NCBI GenBank assembly: GCA_035540955.1
Contig: DATLFP010000057.1
Coordinates: 1 to 8,098, forward strand
Direction of reading: 5' to 3'
Length of the DNA stretch: 8,098 bases
Source: DATLFP01 sp035540955
GTDB taxonomy: Bacteria > Actinomycetota > Acidimicrobiia > Acidimicrobiales > CADCSY01
The notes beneath the pieces were generated by a model. It was not told the origin of the DNA and made no database searches. It saw only the letters and a list, made by a program, of their open reading frames with translations. Shown in pieces: positions 1 to 5,827 of the stretch. A program made the position numbers and the translations under genes. Numbering within the stretch: position 1 is the first letter of the stretch; every line of letters begins with the position of its first letter.

Positions 1-137
1 GTGAGCACCGAGCCCGCCGCCCGAAGCACCTCCGCCGACGCGAAGTTCTCCGAGGCGATCAGCTGGAGCGTCGTGTTCTGGCGCTCGAGCTCCCGCTCGA
101 TCAGGCCGAACAGCTCGGTGTCGTGGACCTCGGTCAT
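1..137 (-). CDS. glyA: Serine hydroxymethyltransferase, N-terminal part (runs off the left edge)
   Basis: The minus strand from the ATG at 137-135 encodes 45 complete residues and then leaves the window. The stretch LQLIASENFASAEVL (about residues 24-38) is the hallmark N-terminal segment of bacterial SHMT, followed by AAGSVL, which in the family leads into the TNKYAEGYPG region (beyond the edge). SHMT is a cytosolic PLP enzyme that interconverts serine and glycine and charges tetrahydrofolate with one-carbon units. The active-site lysine and most of the protein lie outside the window. The start is well fixed: AGGGGAG at 149-143 sits 5 bases before the ATG. The gene lies 74 bases downstream of the phosphatase gene on the same strand and is probably co-transcribed with it, with its own ribosome-binding site and a hairpin in the spacer. 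Confidence 0.93.
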   Translation of the reverse strand, partial: MTEVHDTELFGLIERELERQNTTLQLIASENFASAEVLRAAGSVL

Positions 138-142
138 GGACG

Positions 143-149
143 CTCCCCT
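143..149 (-). promoter_or_regulatory. Shine-Dalgarno sequence of glyA
   Basis: AGGGGAG, read on the minus strand, stands 5 bases before the glyA ATG. It is the clearest ribosome-binding site in the window. It contrasts with several neighbouring genes that have none and look leaderless. This fits glyA being an internal gene of a longer transcript. Confidence 0.75.
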
Positions 150-160
150 TGCTGGGCAGG

Positions 161-178
161 GCCGGACAGCGGTCCGGC
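161..178 (-). repeat. Perfect 7-bp hairpin in the phosphatase-glyA spacer
   Basis: GCCGGAC and GTCCGGC form a perfect 7-bp stem around a 4-base loop, 23 bases before the glyA start. No T-tract follows on either strand, so a classical intrinsic terminator is not supported. It could tune glyA expression or mRNA stability, or be a chance product of GC-rich sequence. A separate short palindrome, GGGCGCGCCC, lies at 197-206 in the same spacer. Confidence 0.45.
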
Positions 179-211
179 AGTGGCGCGGATCGTGCGGGGC
201 GCGCCCATCGG

Positions 212-778
212 CTACGCCGTCTCCCGGTCTTCGGCGGCGCCGAACGCCAGGTCGACGAACCGGTCGATGAGTCCCGACAGCTCCGCGGCCGTCTCGTCGT
301 AGAGGCGATCGGGCCCGCCGATCGGATCGGCGACGTCGTCCCTCGGGTCGTCGCCGAGCAGCGCCGCCCGCTCCCGCCCGCGGTGGACGGCGGCCAGCCA
401 CGCCGAGAACGGCTCACCGGGGCGGCGGGCGCCGACGGCGGCCGCCCGCCGCACGAGCTCCTTGAGCGTGAAGGTCCGCTCCCAGGCGTCGGGCCGCATC
501 GCGACCGCGCTGCGAAGGTGGCGCCGGCCCATGGCGATGACGAGGTCGGCGGCACCCACCAGGTCGGGGGTGACGGTCTGGCTGAGGTGGTCCCGCAGGT
601 CGAGGCCCCGGGCCGCCATGGCCCGCACCGAGCCGGGGCTGGCGTGAGCACCGCCCGGCAGGTCGCCGGCGGAGCGGACGGCGGCATCGACGCCCACCGC
701 CCCGAGGCGCTCCTGGAGCAGGACCTCGGTCATCGGCGAGCGGCACTGGTTGGCGGTGCACAGCACGAGGACGTCGAT
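212..778 (-). CDS. Low-molecular-weight protein tyrosine phosphatase family protein
   Basis: About 188 residues, ending at TAG 214-212. The phosphatase P-loop CTANQCRS (C-X5-R-S) is at the extreme N-terminus (Cys7, Arg13), as in all LMW-PTP and LMW arginine phosphatases. The late acidic loop DPIGG (Asp151-Pro152) matches the general-acid DP motif of the family. Members hydrolyse cysteinyl-phosphate intermediates from phosphotyrosine or phosphoarginine proteins; related enzymes reduce arsenate. The substrate cannot be told from sequence. At about 188 residues it is longer than the usual 150-160, with an extra stretch before the DP loop. The start is odd. No ATG, GTG or TTG sits where the family begins. 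The codon giving the expected MxVLVLC N-terminus is ATC at 778-776, preceded by a TACACT box 7 bases upstream. The only near canonical codon, GTG 766-764, would delete most of the first beta strand. The gene precedes glyA. Confidence 0.85.
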   Translation of the reverse strand: MDVLVLCTANQCRSPMTEVLLQERLGAVGVDAAVRSAGDLPGGAHASPGSVRAMAARGLDLRDHLSQTVTPDLVGAADLVIAMGRRHLRSAVAMRPDAWERTFTLKELVRRAAAVGARRPGEPFSAWLAAVHRGRERAALLGDDPRDDVADPIGGPDRLYDETAAELSGLIDRFVDLAFGAAEDRETA

Positions 779-785
779 GGGGTCG

Positions 786-791
786 AGTGTA
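786..791 (-). promoter_or_regulatory. Putative -10 box (GTACACT) for a leaderless phosphatase transcript
   Basis: TACACT, read on the minus strand, ends 7 bases before the ATC codon where homology says the phosphatase begins. It fits the TANNNT actinobacterial -10 consensus. A transcript started there would begin at or next to the first codon. No -35 resembling TTGACA is evident and no ribosome-binding site is present. Confidence 0.45.
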
Positions 792-823
792 CGGGCAGGG
801 CGCAGATGGGCTTGACTCCCACC

Positions 824-2305
824 ATGCCGCTCGATCCCCGTACGCCGGTCCTCGTCGGTGCCGGCCAGCTGCTCCAGCGCGTCGCGCCCGACGAGGCGCT
901 CGAACCCGTCGACATGATCGCCGAGGCCGCCCGCCGGGCCGCCGACGACGCCGGCGCTCCTGGCCTCTTGGCCGCCGTTGACTCGGTGCGGATCGTGTCG
1001 CTCCTCTCGTGGCGCTATGTGAACGCCGCCGCCCTGGTCGCCGAGCGCGTCGGCGCCCACCCCCGTGAGACGGCGTACACGCCGATGGGCGGCAACACGC
1101 CCCAGACGCTCGTGAACAAGACGGCGCGGGCCATCGCCGCCGGCGAGCTCGACGTCGCCGTGATCGGCGGCGCCGAGGCGTGGCGCACGCGGATGGCGCA
1201 GCGCAAGCAGGACATCAAGCCGGACTGGACCGTCGAGCCCGACGACACGGCGCCTCCGGTGGTGCTCGGCGAGGACCTCCCGATGACGCATCCGGCCGAG
1301 GCGGCCCGCGGCATCGTCATGCCGATCCAGCTCTATCCGATCTTCGAGAACGCGATCCGGGCCGCCGCCGGCCGCTCCGTCGAGGACCACCTCCGCCACA
1401 TCTCCGAGCTGTGGGCCCGCTTCAGTGCGGTCGCCGCCGGCAACCCGTACGCCTGGATCCAGGAGGCGAAGTCGGCCGAGGAGATCCGCACGCCGTCGCC
1501 CAGCAACCGCATGGTCGGGTTCCCGTACACGAAGTCGATGAACTCGAACAACGACGTCGACCAGGCCGCCGCCCTGCTCCTGTGCTCGGTCGAGGCCGCC
1601 CGGCGACTCGGCGTCGCCGAGGACCGCTGGGTGTTCCCGCTCGCCGGCACCGACGCGCACGACACGCCGTTCGTGTCGAACCGGGAGAACCTCCACTCCT
1701 CTCCGGCCATCCGCGTCGCCGGCCGCCGCGCGCTCGAGCTGGCCGGCATCGGGATCGACGACGTCGTCCATGTCGACCTCTACTCGTGCTTCCCGTCGGC
1801 GGTGCAGATCGGCGCCACCGAGCTGGGCCTCGCCATCGACCGGCAGCTCACCGTCACCGGCGGGCTCACCTTCGCCGGCGGCCCGTGGAACAACTACGTC
1901 GGACACGCCATCGCCACGATGGCCGGCGTGCTGCGGGCCGACCCCGGCTCGGTCGGGCTGTGCTCCGCCAACGGTGGCTACACCACGAAGCACGCCATGG
2001 GGCTCTACTCGACGACGCCGCCCCGCGACGGCTTCCGCTGGGAGGACGTGCAGGACGAGGTCGACGCCATCACCTCGGCCAAGGACTTCGCCGAGGAGCA
2101 CGAGGGGCCGGCGACGATCGAGTCCTACACCGTCATGCACGAGCGCGACGGCTCGATGACCAACGCCATCGTGGCCTGCCTCACGCCCGACGACCGGCGC
2201 ACGTGGGCGACCTCGACCGACGCCGACGTGATGAAGGCGATGACGAGCGACGACCTGATCGGCCGCGCCGCGACGATCACCGGCGGCACGCTCACCGTCG
2301 ACTGA
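824..2305 (+). CDS. Thiolase-like protein (TLP1 type), probably catalytically atypical
   Basis: 493 residues from ATG 824. DPRTPVLVGAGQ at the N-terminus, the segment AIAAGELDVAVIGGAEAW and the late GGPWNNYVGH region mark the thiolase fold, as in acetyl-CoA acetyltransferases and SCP-x thiolases. The position where thiolases carry the nucleophilic cysteine (C-[SG]-S-G) reads MGGNTPQ (88-94), so that cysteine is absent. The late His361 and Cys380 are present. Mycobacterial TLP1 proteins share the missing cysteine and carry an additional C-terminal domain. The tail after about residue 415 here, including VMHERDGS and ending in a small beta-rich stretch, fits that layout. A CoA-thioester-binding or lipid-metabolism role is inferred; true thiolysis is doubtful. 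An alternative in-frame ATG at 806 has AGGG 5 bases upstream and would add six residues; 824 was chosen because the family begins at (M)xLDPRTPV. The gene stands alone on its strand, divergent from the phosphatase. Confidence 0.88.
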   Translation: MPLDPRTPVLVGAGQLLQRVAPDEALEPVDMIAEAARRAADDAGAPGLLAAVDSVRIVSLLSWRYVNAAALVAERVGAHPRETAYTPMGGNTPQTLVNKTARAIAAGELDVAVIGGAEAWRTRMAQRKQDIKPDWTVEPDDTAPPVVLGEDLPMTHPAEAARGIVMPIQLYPIFENAIRAAAGRSVEDHLRHISELWARFSAVAAGNPYAWIQEAKSAEEIRTPSPSNRMVGFPYTKSMNSNNDVDQAAALLLCSVEAARRLGVAEDRWVFPLAGTDAHDTPFVSNRENLHSSPAIRVAGRRALELAGIGIDDVVHVDLYSCFPSAVQIGATELGLAIDRQLTVTGGLTFAGGPWNNYVGHAIATMAGVLRADPGSVGLCSANGGYTTKHAMGLYSTTPPRDGFRWEDVQDEVDAITSAKDFAEEHEGPATIESYTVMHERDGSMTNAIVACLTPDDRRTWATSTDADVMKAMTSDDLIGRAATITGGTLTVD

Positions 2306-2314
2306 CCACGCGTA

Positions 2315-2369
2315 GAAGATCTCGGGTCGACGGAGGCCCGAGTCGGGCTTCCAGCAGCCCGAGATCTTC
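2315..2369. terminator. Nested inverted repeat between convergent genes, probable bidirectional terminator
   Basis: Outer arms GAAGATCTCGGG (2315-2326) and CCCGAGATCTTC (2358-2369) are perfectly complementary over 12 bp. They enclose a second hairpin, GGAGGCCCGA/TCGGGCTTCC (2332-2341 and 2343-2352, one G-T pair). The element fills the 67-base gap between the stop of the thiolase-like gene and the stop of AzlD, the place for a shared terminator. It has no clear T-run, so termination would rest on hairpin strength alone, as in many actinobacterial terminators. Confidence 0.65.
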
Positions 2370-2372
2370 GAG

Positions 2373-2675
2373 CTAGCCCAGCGCGCGGGCGAGGGCGGTC
2401 GCCCCGCACCCCGCGAGCACGACGAGCAGGAACGACGCCCGCAGCCACACGGCCGCGGCCGCGGCGACGAACCCGGCGAGGCGCGCGTCGAGGACCAGGC
2501 GTCGGTCGCCAGCGGCGACGCTGACCGCGATGAGCGCGGCCAGGAGCGCGGCCGGCAGGAGCTCGGCCAGTCGCCCCAGCCGGGGCGGCAGCGGGCGGTC
2601 GCCCAGCAGGATCGGCCCGCTGGCCTTGAGGGCGTAGGTGCCGACCGCCAGCGCGGCGATGGCGACCCAGCTCAC
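2373..2675 (-). CDS. azlD: AzlD-type branched-chain amino-acid exporter small subunit
   Basis: 100 residues from GTG 2675-2673 to TAG 2375-2373. It is hydrophobic throughout, with about three to four membrane segments. The opening VAIAALAVGTYALKASGP matches the AzlD/BrnE family, whose members start with a hydrophobic segment ending in a conserved basic or polar patch; the next part, PLPPRLGRLAELLPAALLAAL, is also family-typical. AzlD is the small partner of AzlC in the LIV-E exporters, which move leucine, isoleucine, valine and related compounds out of the cell (BrnFE in Corynebacterium, azaleucine resistance in Bacillus). Its start overlaps the AzlC stop as GTGA, which implies translational coupling and equal output. 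Length is normal for the family. It ends just before the convergent hairpin. Confidence 0.87.
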   Translation of the reverse strand: MSWVAIAALAVGTYALKASGPILLGDRPLPPRLGRLAELLPAALLAALIAVSVAAGDRRLVLDARLAGFVAAAAAVWLRASFLLVVLAGCGATALARALG

Positions 2676-3274
2676 GACTCGCCCCCCCGCCGACCCGCCA
2701 GCAGGACGGCGGCCGACGCCGCGAGCACCGGGATGCCGGCGGGGACCAACGGGGTGAGCGCCAGCGCGATCGCCGCCCCGCCCGCCGCGGCCCGGCGGGC
2801 GTCGGCCCGGACGAGTCGGGGCGCGAGCAGCGCCACGAACACGGCCGGGAACGCCCCGTCGAGGCCGATCGTCGTCGGGTCGCCGAGCACGTCGCCCACC
2901 GCAGCGCCCACCACCGTCACCACGTTCCAGCAGACGAACAGCAGGATGCCGGTGAAGAAGAACGTCGCGCGCGCCTCCTCGCGATCCTCGTGCTCGAGCG
3001 CGAGTGCCACGGTCTCGTCCACCACCAGATGCGAGCCGGCGAAGCGCCGCCATCCGGTGCCGCCGAGGAACGGCGCGGCCAGGACGCCGAACGCGGCCAG
3101 CCGGGTGTTGAGGAGCAGGCCCGCCACCACTCCGGCCACCGGGTTCCCGGCGAGCCCGACGGCGGCGAACTGGGAGCCGCCGGCGAACACGAGCAGCGAG
3201 AGGGCCGACGCCTCGACCACCGACAGCCCCTGCTCGGCGGCGACGACCCCGAAGGACAGCCCGAACACGCTCAC
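2672..3274 (-). CDS. azlC: AzlC-type branched-chain amino-acid exporter large subunit
   Basis: 200 residues as drawn from GTG 3274-3272 to TGA 2674-2672. The core SLLVFAGGSQFAAVGL (about residues 26-41) is the signature of AzlC/BrnF. It is followed by LLLNTRLAAFGVLAAPFL and several further hydrophobic segments, giving about five membrane spans. It is the large subunit of the LIV-E exporter and pairs with the AzlD encoded immediately downstream (4-base GTGA overlap). The family's first segment normally begins earlier. In-frame upstream codons read RATRRKAIAVTAAV, which looks like the missing N-terminus, but no ATG, GTG or TTG exists back to the in-frame stop TAG at 3349-3347. A CTG at 3316-3314, 7 bases after a TAGCCT box, would restore it (214 residues). 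The gene starts 69 bases after the DUF4304-like gene, so it could also be read from upstream. Confidence 0.87.
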   Translation of the reverse strand: MSVFGLSFGVVAAEQGLSVVEASALSLLVFAGGSQFAAVGLAGNPVAGVVAGLLLNTRLAAFGVLAAPFLGGTGWRRFAGSHLVVDETVALALEHEDREEARATFFFTGILLFVCWNVVTVVGAAVGDVLGDPTTIGLDGAFPAVFVALLAPRLVRADARRAAAGGAAIALALTPLVPAGIPVLAASAAVLLAGRRGGES

Positions 3275-3323
3275 GGCGGCGGTGACGGCGATGGCCTTGC
3301 GGCGAGTGGCGCGCAGGCCGACG

Positions 3324-3329
3324 AGGCTA
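3324..3329 (-). promoter_or_regulatory. Possible -10 box (TAGCCT) ahead of azlC
   Basis: TAGCCT on the minus strand fits TANNNT and stands exactly 7 bases before the in-frame CTG 3316-3314. This is the same spacing as the stronger candidates at 4029-4034 and 5810-5815. It is the weakest of the set, since it lacks the GTAC core and the start codon would be CTG. Confidence 0.25.
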
Positions 3330-3343
3330 GGAGCGCGTGCGGG

Positions 3344-4021
3344 CTACGACGCGCAGCGCTCGCGCAGGACGGCGAGCCGCTCGGCGACGACGTCGGGCGC
3401 GATCGACGCCGACGATCGCGCCTCGAGGTAGTCGAGCCAGCGGGACGCGTTCTCGCGCTCGTCGAGCAGCAGGCTCAGTCCGGCGATCCAGCGCAGCCGC
3501 CGGAGCTCGCCCTCCCCCGCGATGCCCCGCCCCTTGACCAGGTGCTCGACGAGGTGGGACTGGACGGCCGGGATGGTGTCGAAGCGGTGCAGCATCGGGA
3601 TCAGGTCGGTCTGGGCCACCCGCAGGACGCTTGCCGCGGTGCGGGCGTCGACCACTCGCTCGAGCACCCGGTTGACGGGCCCGACGGTGAACCACGCCGC
3701 TTCCACCCCGGTGAGGCCCTCGCCCAGTCGGGCGTGGATCGGGCACTGCGCGACCCGCGACGGCGGGGACTCGTCCTCGCCGAGAACGGCCTCGAGGCCC
3801 GGCACGGCGACCCCCCAGGCGAGCGTGAAGCAGATCTTCTCCGGGTTCGTCCACGGCGCCAGCTCGATCTCGATCAGCCATCGCACCTCGCCGCCCTCCC
3901 GCTCGAGCAGCGACCGGCGGCGCTCGAAGCCGAGTGGCGCGAACGCCGGTGCGATCCGGCGGTCGACGAGGTCGAGGAAGCGGTCCGTCACCGTCGTCGA
4001 GGGAGCCCCTACCTCCCGCAT
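3344..4021 (-). CDS. DUF4304-like protein of unknown function
   Basis: 225 residues from ATG 4021-4019 to TAG 3346-3344. The N-terminal half resembles DUF4304 proteins: an amphipathic helix ending in FAPLGFERRRS (27-37), a strand with WLIEIEL (48-54), then the family-like W-x-N-P-E-K-I-C-F-T-L-x-W-G stretch (57-70), where DUF4304 shows a W-N-S-K-E-E-like strand leading to FTLNLG. The remaining part is helical and includes a block of conserved-looking residues (DLIPMLHRFDTIPAVQSHL). There is no signal peptide, no membrane segment and no obvious catalytic motif. The function is unknown, as for the family; it is probably cytosolic. A TACCGT box ends 7 bases before the ATG, supporting this start and an independent leaderless transcript. 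A GTG at 3991-3989 is a weaker alternative. It sits between an MFS transporter gene and azlCD on the same strand. Confidence 0.75.
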   Translation of the reverse strand: MREVGAPSTTVTDRFLDLVDRRIAPAFAPLGFERRRSLLEREGGEVRWLIEIELAPWTNPEKICFTLAWGVAVPGLEAVLGEDESPPSRVAQCPIHARLGEGLTGVEAAWFTVGPVNRVLERVVDARTAASVLRVAQTDLIPMLHRFDTIPAVQSHLVEHLVKGRGIAGEGELRRLRWIAGLSLLLDERENASRWLDYLEARSSASIAPDVVAERLAVLRERCAS

Positions 4022-4028
4022 CGTCCAG

Positions 4029-4034
4029 ACGGTA
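4029..4034 (-). promoter_or_regulatory. Putative -10 box (GTACCGT) for a leaderless DUF4304-like gene
   Basis: TACCGT on the minus strand matches TANNNT and ends exactly 7 bases before the ATG at 4021. No ribosome-binding site lies between. It is located in the 46-base gap after the MFS gene, so this gene may have its own promoter and not depend only on read-through. Confidence 0.45.
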
Positions 4035-4047
4035 CGACAAGCCGCGC

Positions 4048-4068
4048 GCGGGACCGTGGATGGTCCGC
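4048..4068 (-). terminator. Short hairpin at the end of the MFS gene
   Basis: GGACC (4051-4055) and GGTCC (4062-4066) form a 5-bp stem with a 6-base loop, extendable outward to about 4048 and 4068 with one bulged base. It overlaps the MFS stop codon and precedes the putative promoter of the next gene. There is no T-tract, so it is at best a weak terminator. Confidence 0.25.
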
Positions 4069-5186
4069 TACAGCCGGCGGAGCAGCCGGGCGAGCAGTGT
4101 GAAGGCGATCGGGAGGGCGACGAACACCGCCACGCCCGCCGCCAGCCCGTGGCGGTCGATGACGAGCCCGATGGCGACCGGCGCCGCGAACGCGACGGCG
4201 TCGACGGTGGAGACGACCGCCTTCGTGGTGCCGGCGGCCCCCGGCCGGCTGGTGAGGATGCGGTGCTGGAGGACGACCCAGCCGACGGCGACACCGGCCC
4301 CGACGCCCACCATCCCGACGAGCGCCAGCGCGCCAGGGAGGACGGCGAACGCCGTCACGCTGGCGGCCATCACGGCACCGGCACCGACGAGGAGCCGGTC
4401 GTCGTCGTAGCGGTCGAGCCGCGGCGCGGCCAGGAGGCCGAGGATGCCGCCGGCCGACGCCAGCAGTGCTGCGCTCGTCGCCAGCGGCGCTGAGAGCCCC
4501 CGCTCCTCCTGGAGGAAGGGGATGCCGAAGCCGATGATCGTCTCGTCGAGCGGGTTCATCAGCACCGACAAGCCTCCGAGCACCCAGACCAGCGGATCCC
4601 GGAGGACCGTCGCCAGCTGCCCACCGGGACGCGGGGCGTCGCTCGTCCGCTCGGCGCGTGGGATTGGATGGCGGGCCAGCACCAGCGCGTAGGCGACGAG
4701 GAGGGCGGCGACCACGGCGAACGCCACCCGCCAGCTCCACCCGGCGGCGGCGACGCCGACGAGCAGGACCGGTCCCAGGACGTCGCCGGCGTACGCGAGC
4801 AGGTTGCCGCGGGCGAGCAGGACCCGCAGCCGATCGCCGGCCACGTCGGTCAGGGCGACCTCACCGGCGTCGACCATGGCGGTGGACGCGGCACCGAGGA
4901 GCGCGCCGCCGGCGAGCAGCACCGGGAACGACGCGCCCGCCGCGAACGCCAGCATCGACGCGGCGTACGCGAGGGCGCCGGCGACGACGATGAGCCGGCG
5001 GCTCACGAAGTCGGCGGCGACGGCAGCCAGGTTGCCGACGAGGGCCCCGGGGCCGACGGCCGCGAGCACGGCGCCGGCCTGGGCGTAGGTCAGGTCGAGG
5101 TCGTCACGGAACGATTCGAGGGTGCCGGCAGGAAGGAAGGCCGCCAGCTCGTCGAAGAACCGCAGCAGGAGCAGCGCCGCGACCAT
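4068..5186 (-). CDS. Major facilitator superfamily transporter
   Basis: 372 residues from ATG 5186-5184 to TAG 4070-4068. There are about twelve hydrophobic segments split by a polar loop near the middle (around LARHPIPRAERTSD), the usual 6+6 MFS arrangement. The loop after the second membrane segment reads AADFVSRR, a degenerate form of MFS motif A (D-x-x-x-R-R), and is followed by an alanine/glycine-rich third segment. It is an inner-membrane secondary transporter; no residue pattern points to a substrate, and a drug, sugar or amino-acid role cannot be chosen. An in-frame TTG at 5198-5196 would add four residues (LARS); an in-frame TGA just upstream excludes anything longer. No ribosome-binding site and no TANNNT box precede it. 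It follows the t6A synthase gene by about 64 bases on the same strand and is therefore probably co-transcribed with it. Confidence 0.85.
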   Translation of the reverse strand: MVAALLLLRFFDELAAFLPAGTLESFRDDLDLTYAQAGAVLAAVGPGALVGNLAAVAADFVSRRLIVVAGALAYAASMLAFAAGASFPVLLAGGALLGAASTAMVDAGEVALTDVAGDRLRVLLARGNLLAYAGDVLGPVLLVGVAAAGWSWRVAFAVVAALLVAYALVLARHPIPRAERTSDAPRPGGQLATVLRDPLVWVLGGLSVLMNPLDETIIGFGIPFLQEERGLSAPLATSAALLASAGGILGLLAAPRLDRYDDDRLLVGAGAVMAASVTAFAVLPGALALVGMVGVGAGVAVGWVVLQHRILTSRPGAAGTTKAVVSTVDAVAFAAPVAIGLVIDRHGLAAGVAVFVALPIAFTLLARLLRRL

Positions 5187-5250
5187 CGACCGCGCCAAGC
5201 GGCCGAGTGCGGTTCACCAGTGCGAGATGCGCTTCACGCCGGCCAGGCTG

Positions 5251-5802
5251 TCACAGCACGACCGCGCCCTGCCGGAGGATCTCGACGGTGTCACCGTCGA
5301 CCCGCACGACCGTCGACGGTGCACCCTCGCACCGACCTCCGTCGATGACGACGGCCACGTCGAGCACGGCGCGCACCTCCTCCGCAGTCGGCGGCGTCGG
5401 CTGGCCGTGGCGGTTGGCGCTGGTGGTGACGAGGGGCCCGACCTTCCGCGCCAGCTCGCGGGGGACGTCGTGGGCGGGGACGCGCACCCCGACGGTCGAC
5501 GGATCGCGCCCGCCGAGGTCGGCGTCGAACCCGGCTCGGCGCGGCAGCACGATGGTGAGGCCGCCCGGCCAGTGCGCGCGCATCAGCCCCTCCGCCACCG
5601 GCGACACCTCGGCGATCGTGCGGGCCTGGGCCTCGTCGGCGACGAGGACCGGCAGGGCCACGTCGGTCGGCCGGTCCTTCACCGCGAACAGGCGAGCGGT
5701 GGCGCCGGGGACCGAGGCCGCCACCGCCACGCCGTAGACGGTGTCCGTCGGCAGCACCACCACCTCTCCCCGGCGGAGCGCGTCCACCGCCTCGTCCAGC
5801 AC
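5251..5802 (-). CDS. L-threonylcarbamoyladenylate synthase (Sua5/YrdC/YwlC family)
   Basis: 183 residues from GTG 5802-5800 to TGA 5253-5251. The family motifs are in order: LPTDTVYG (17-24), K-x-R within FAVKDRP (Lys42, Arg44), HWPGGLTIVLPR in the middle, and TSAN toward the C-terminus. The enzyme makes threonylcarbamoyl-AMP from threonine, bicarbonate and ATP in the cytosol. The TsaBD complex then transfers the group to A37 of ANN-decoding tRNAs (t6A). This is the short, single-domain YrdC/YwlC form without the Sua5 C-terminal domain, and the length is normal for it. A TACGTT box 7 bases before the GTG supports the start and a leaderless transcript. Genes of this family often neighbour an LMW phosphatase and glyA in Gram-positive bacteria; here those two lie on the same strand but about 4.5 kb further on. 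Confidence 0.92.
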   Translation of the reverse strand: MLDEAVDALRRGEVVVLPTDTVYGVAVAASVPGATARLFAVKDRPTDVALPVLVADEAQARTIAEVSPVAEGLMRAHWPGGLTIVLPRRAGFDADLGGRDPSTVGVRVPAHDVPRELARKVGPLVTTSANRHGQPTPPTAEEVRAVLDVAVVIDGGRCEGAPSTVVRVDGDTVEILRQGAVVL

Positions 5803-5809
5803 CGCGTTG

Positions 5810-5815
5810 AACGTA
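5810..5815 (-). promoter_or_regulatory. Putative -10 box (GTACGTT) of the t6A synthase gene
   Basis: TACGTT on the minus strand ends exactly 7 bases before the GTG start at 5802, with no ribosome-binding site between. It shares the two bases 5814-5815 with the opposite-strand box at 5814-5819, so the two promoters interlock through a GTAC palindrome (5813-5816). Confidence 0.5.
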
Positions 5816-5819
5816 CTGT
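5814..5819 (+). promoter_or_regulatory. Putative -10 box (GTACTGT) of the crotonase-family gene
   Basis: TACTGT on the plus strand fits TANNNT and ends 8 bases before the ATG at 5828, placing a transcript start at or beside the start codon. It overlaps the divergent box at 5810-5815. No TTGACA-like -35 is seen for either direction; both would fall within the opposing coding sequence. Confidence 0.5.
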
Positions 5820-5827
5820 CGGCGGTG

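Noticed and set aside
212..2140. A 642-codon minus-strand open frame opposite the thiolase-like gene
   Set aside because: Only its last 188 residues resemble a protein family. The rest is the antisense of a well-supported gene.
149..2305. A very long plus-strand open frame extending the thiolase-like gene upstream across the phosphatase
   Set aside because: The part before 824 is antisense to the phosphatase, shows no family resemblance and has low-complexity composition. It is open only because stops are rare at this GC content.
2682..2688. Run of seven C in the last codons of azlC, considered as a frameshift site
   Set aside because: Both the azlC frame and the GTGA junction with azlD are intact, so there is no evidence of slippage or error.
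5214..5237. Seven-codon minus-strand frame encoding VKRISHW just upstream of the MFS gene, resembling the start of methylmalonate-semialdehyde dehydrogenases
   Set aside because: Seven residues are too few to claim a gene remnant, nothing downstream continues the resemblance, and it has no ribosome-binding site.
5247..5257. Short inverted repeat GCTGT-C-ACAGC at the end of the t6A synthase gene
   Set aside because: It has five-base arms only, overlaps a stop codon and lacks a T-tract; it is within chance expectation.
5281..5320. Palindromes TCGACGGTG-T-CACCGTCGA (5282-5300) and ACCGTCGACGGT (5309-5320)
   Set aside because: They fall inside the t6A synthase coding region, where repeated Val, Asp, Gly and Thr codons (RVDGDTVEI and preceding residues) produce them. 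No other sign of an operator is present.
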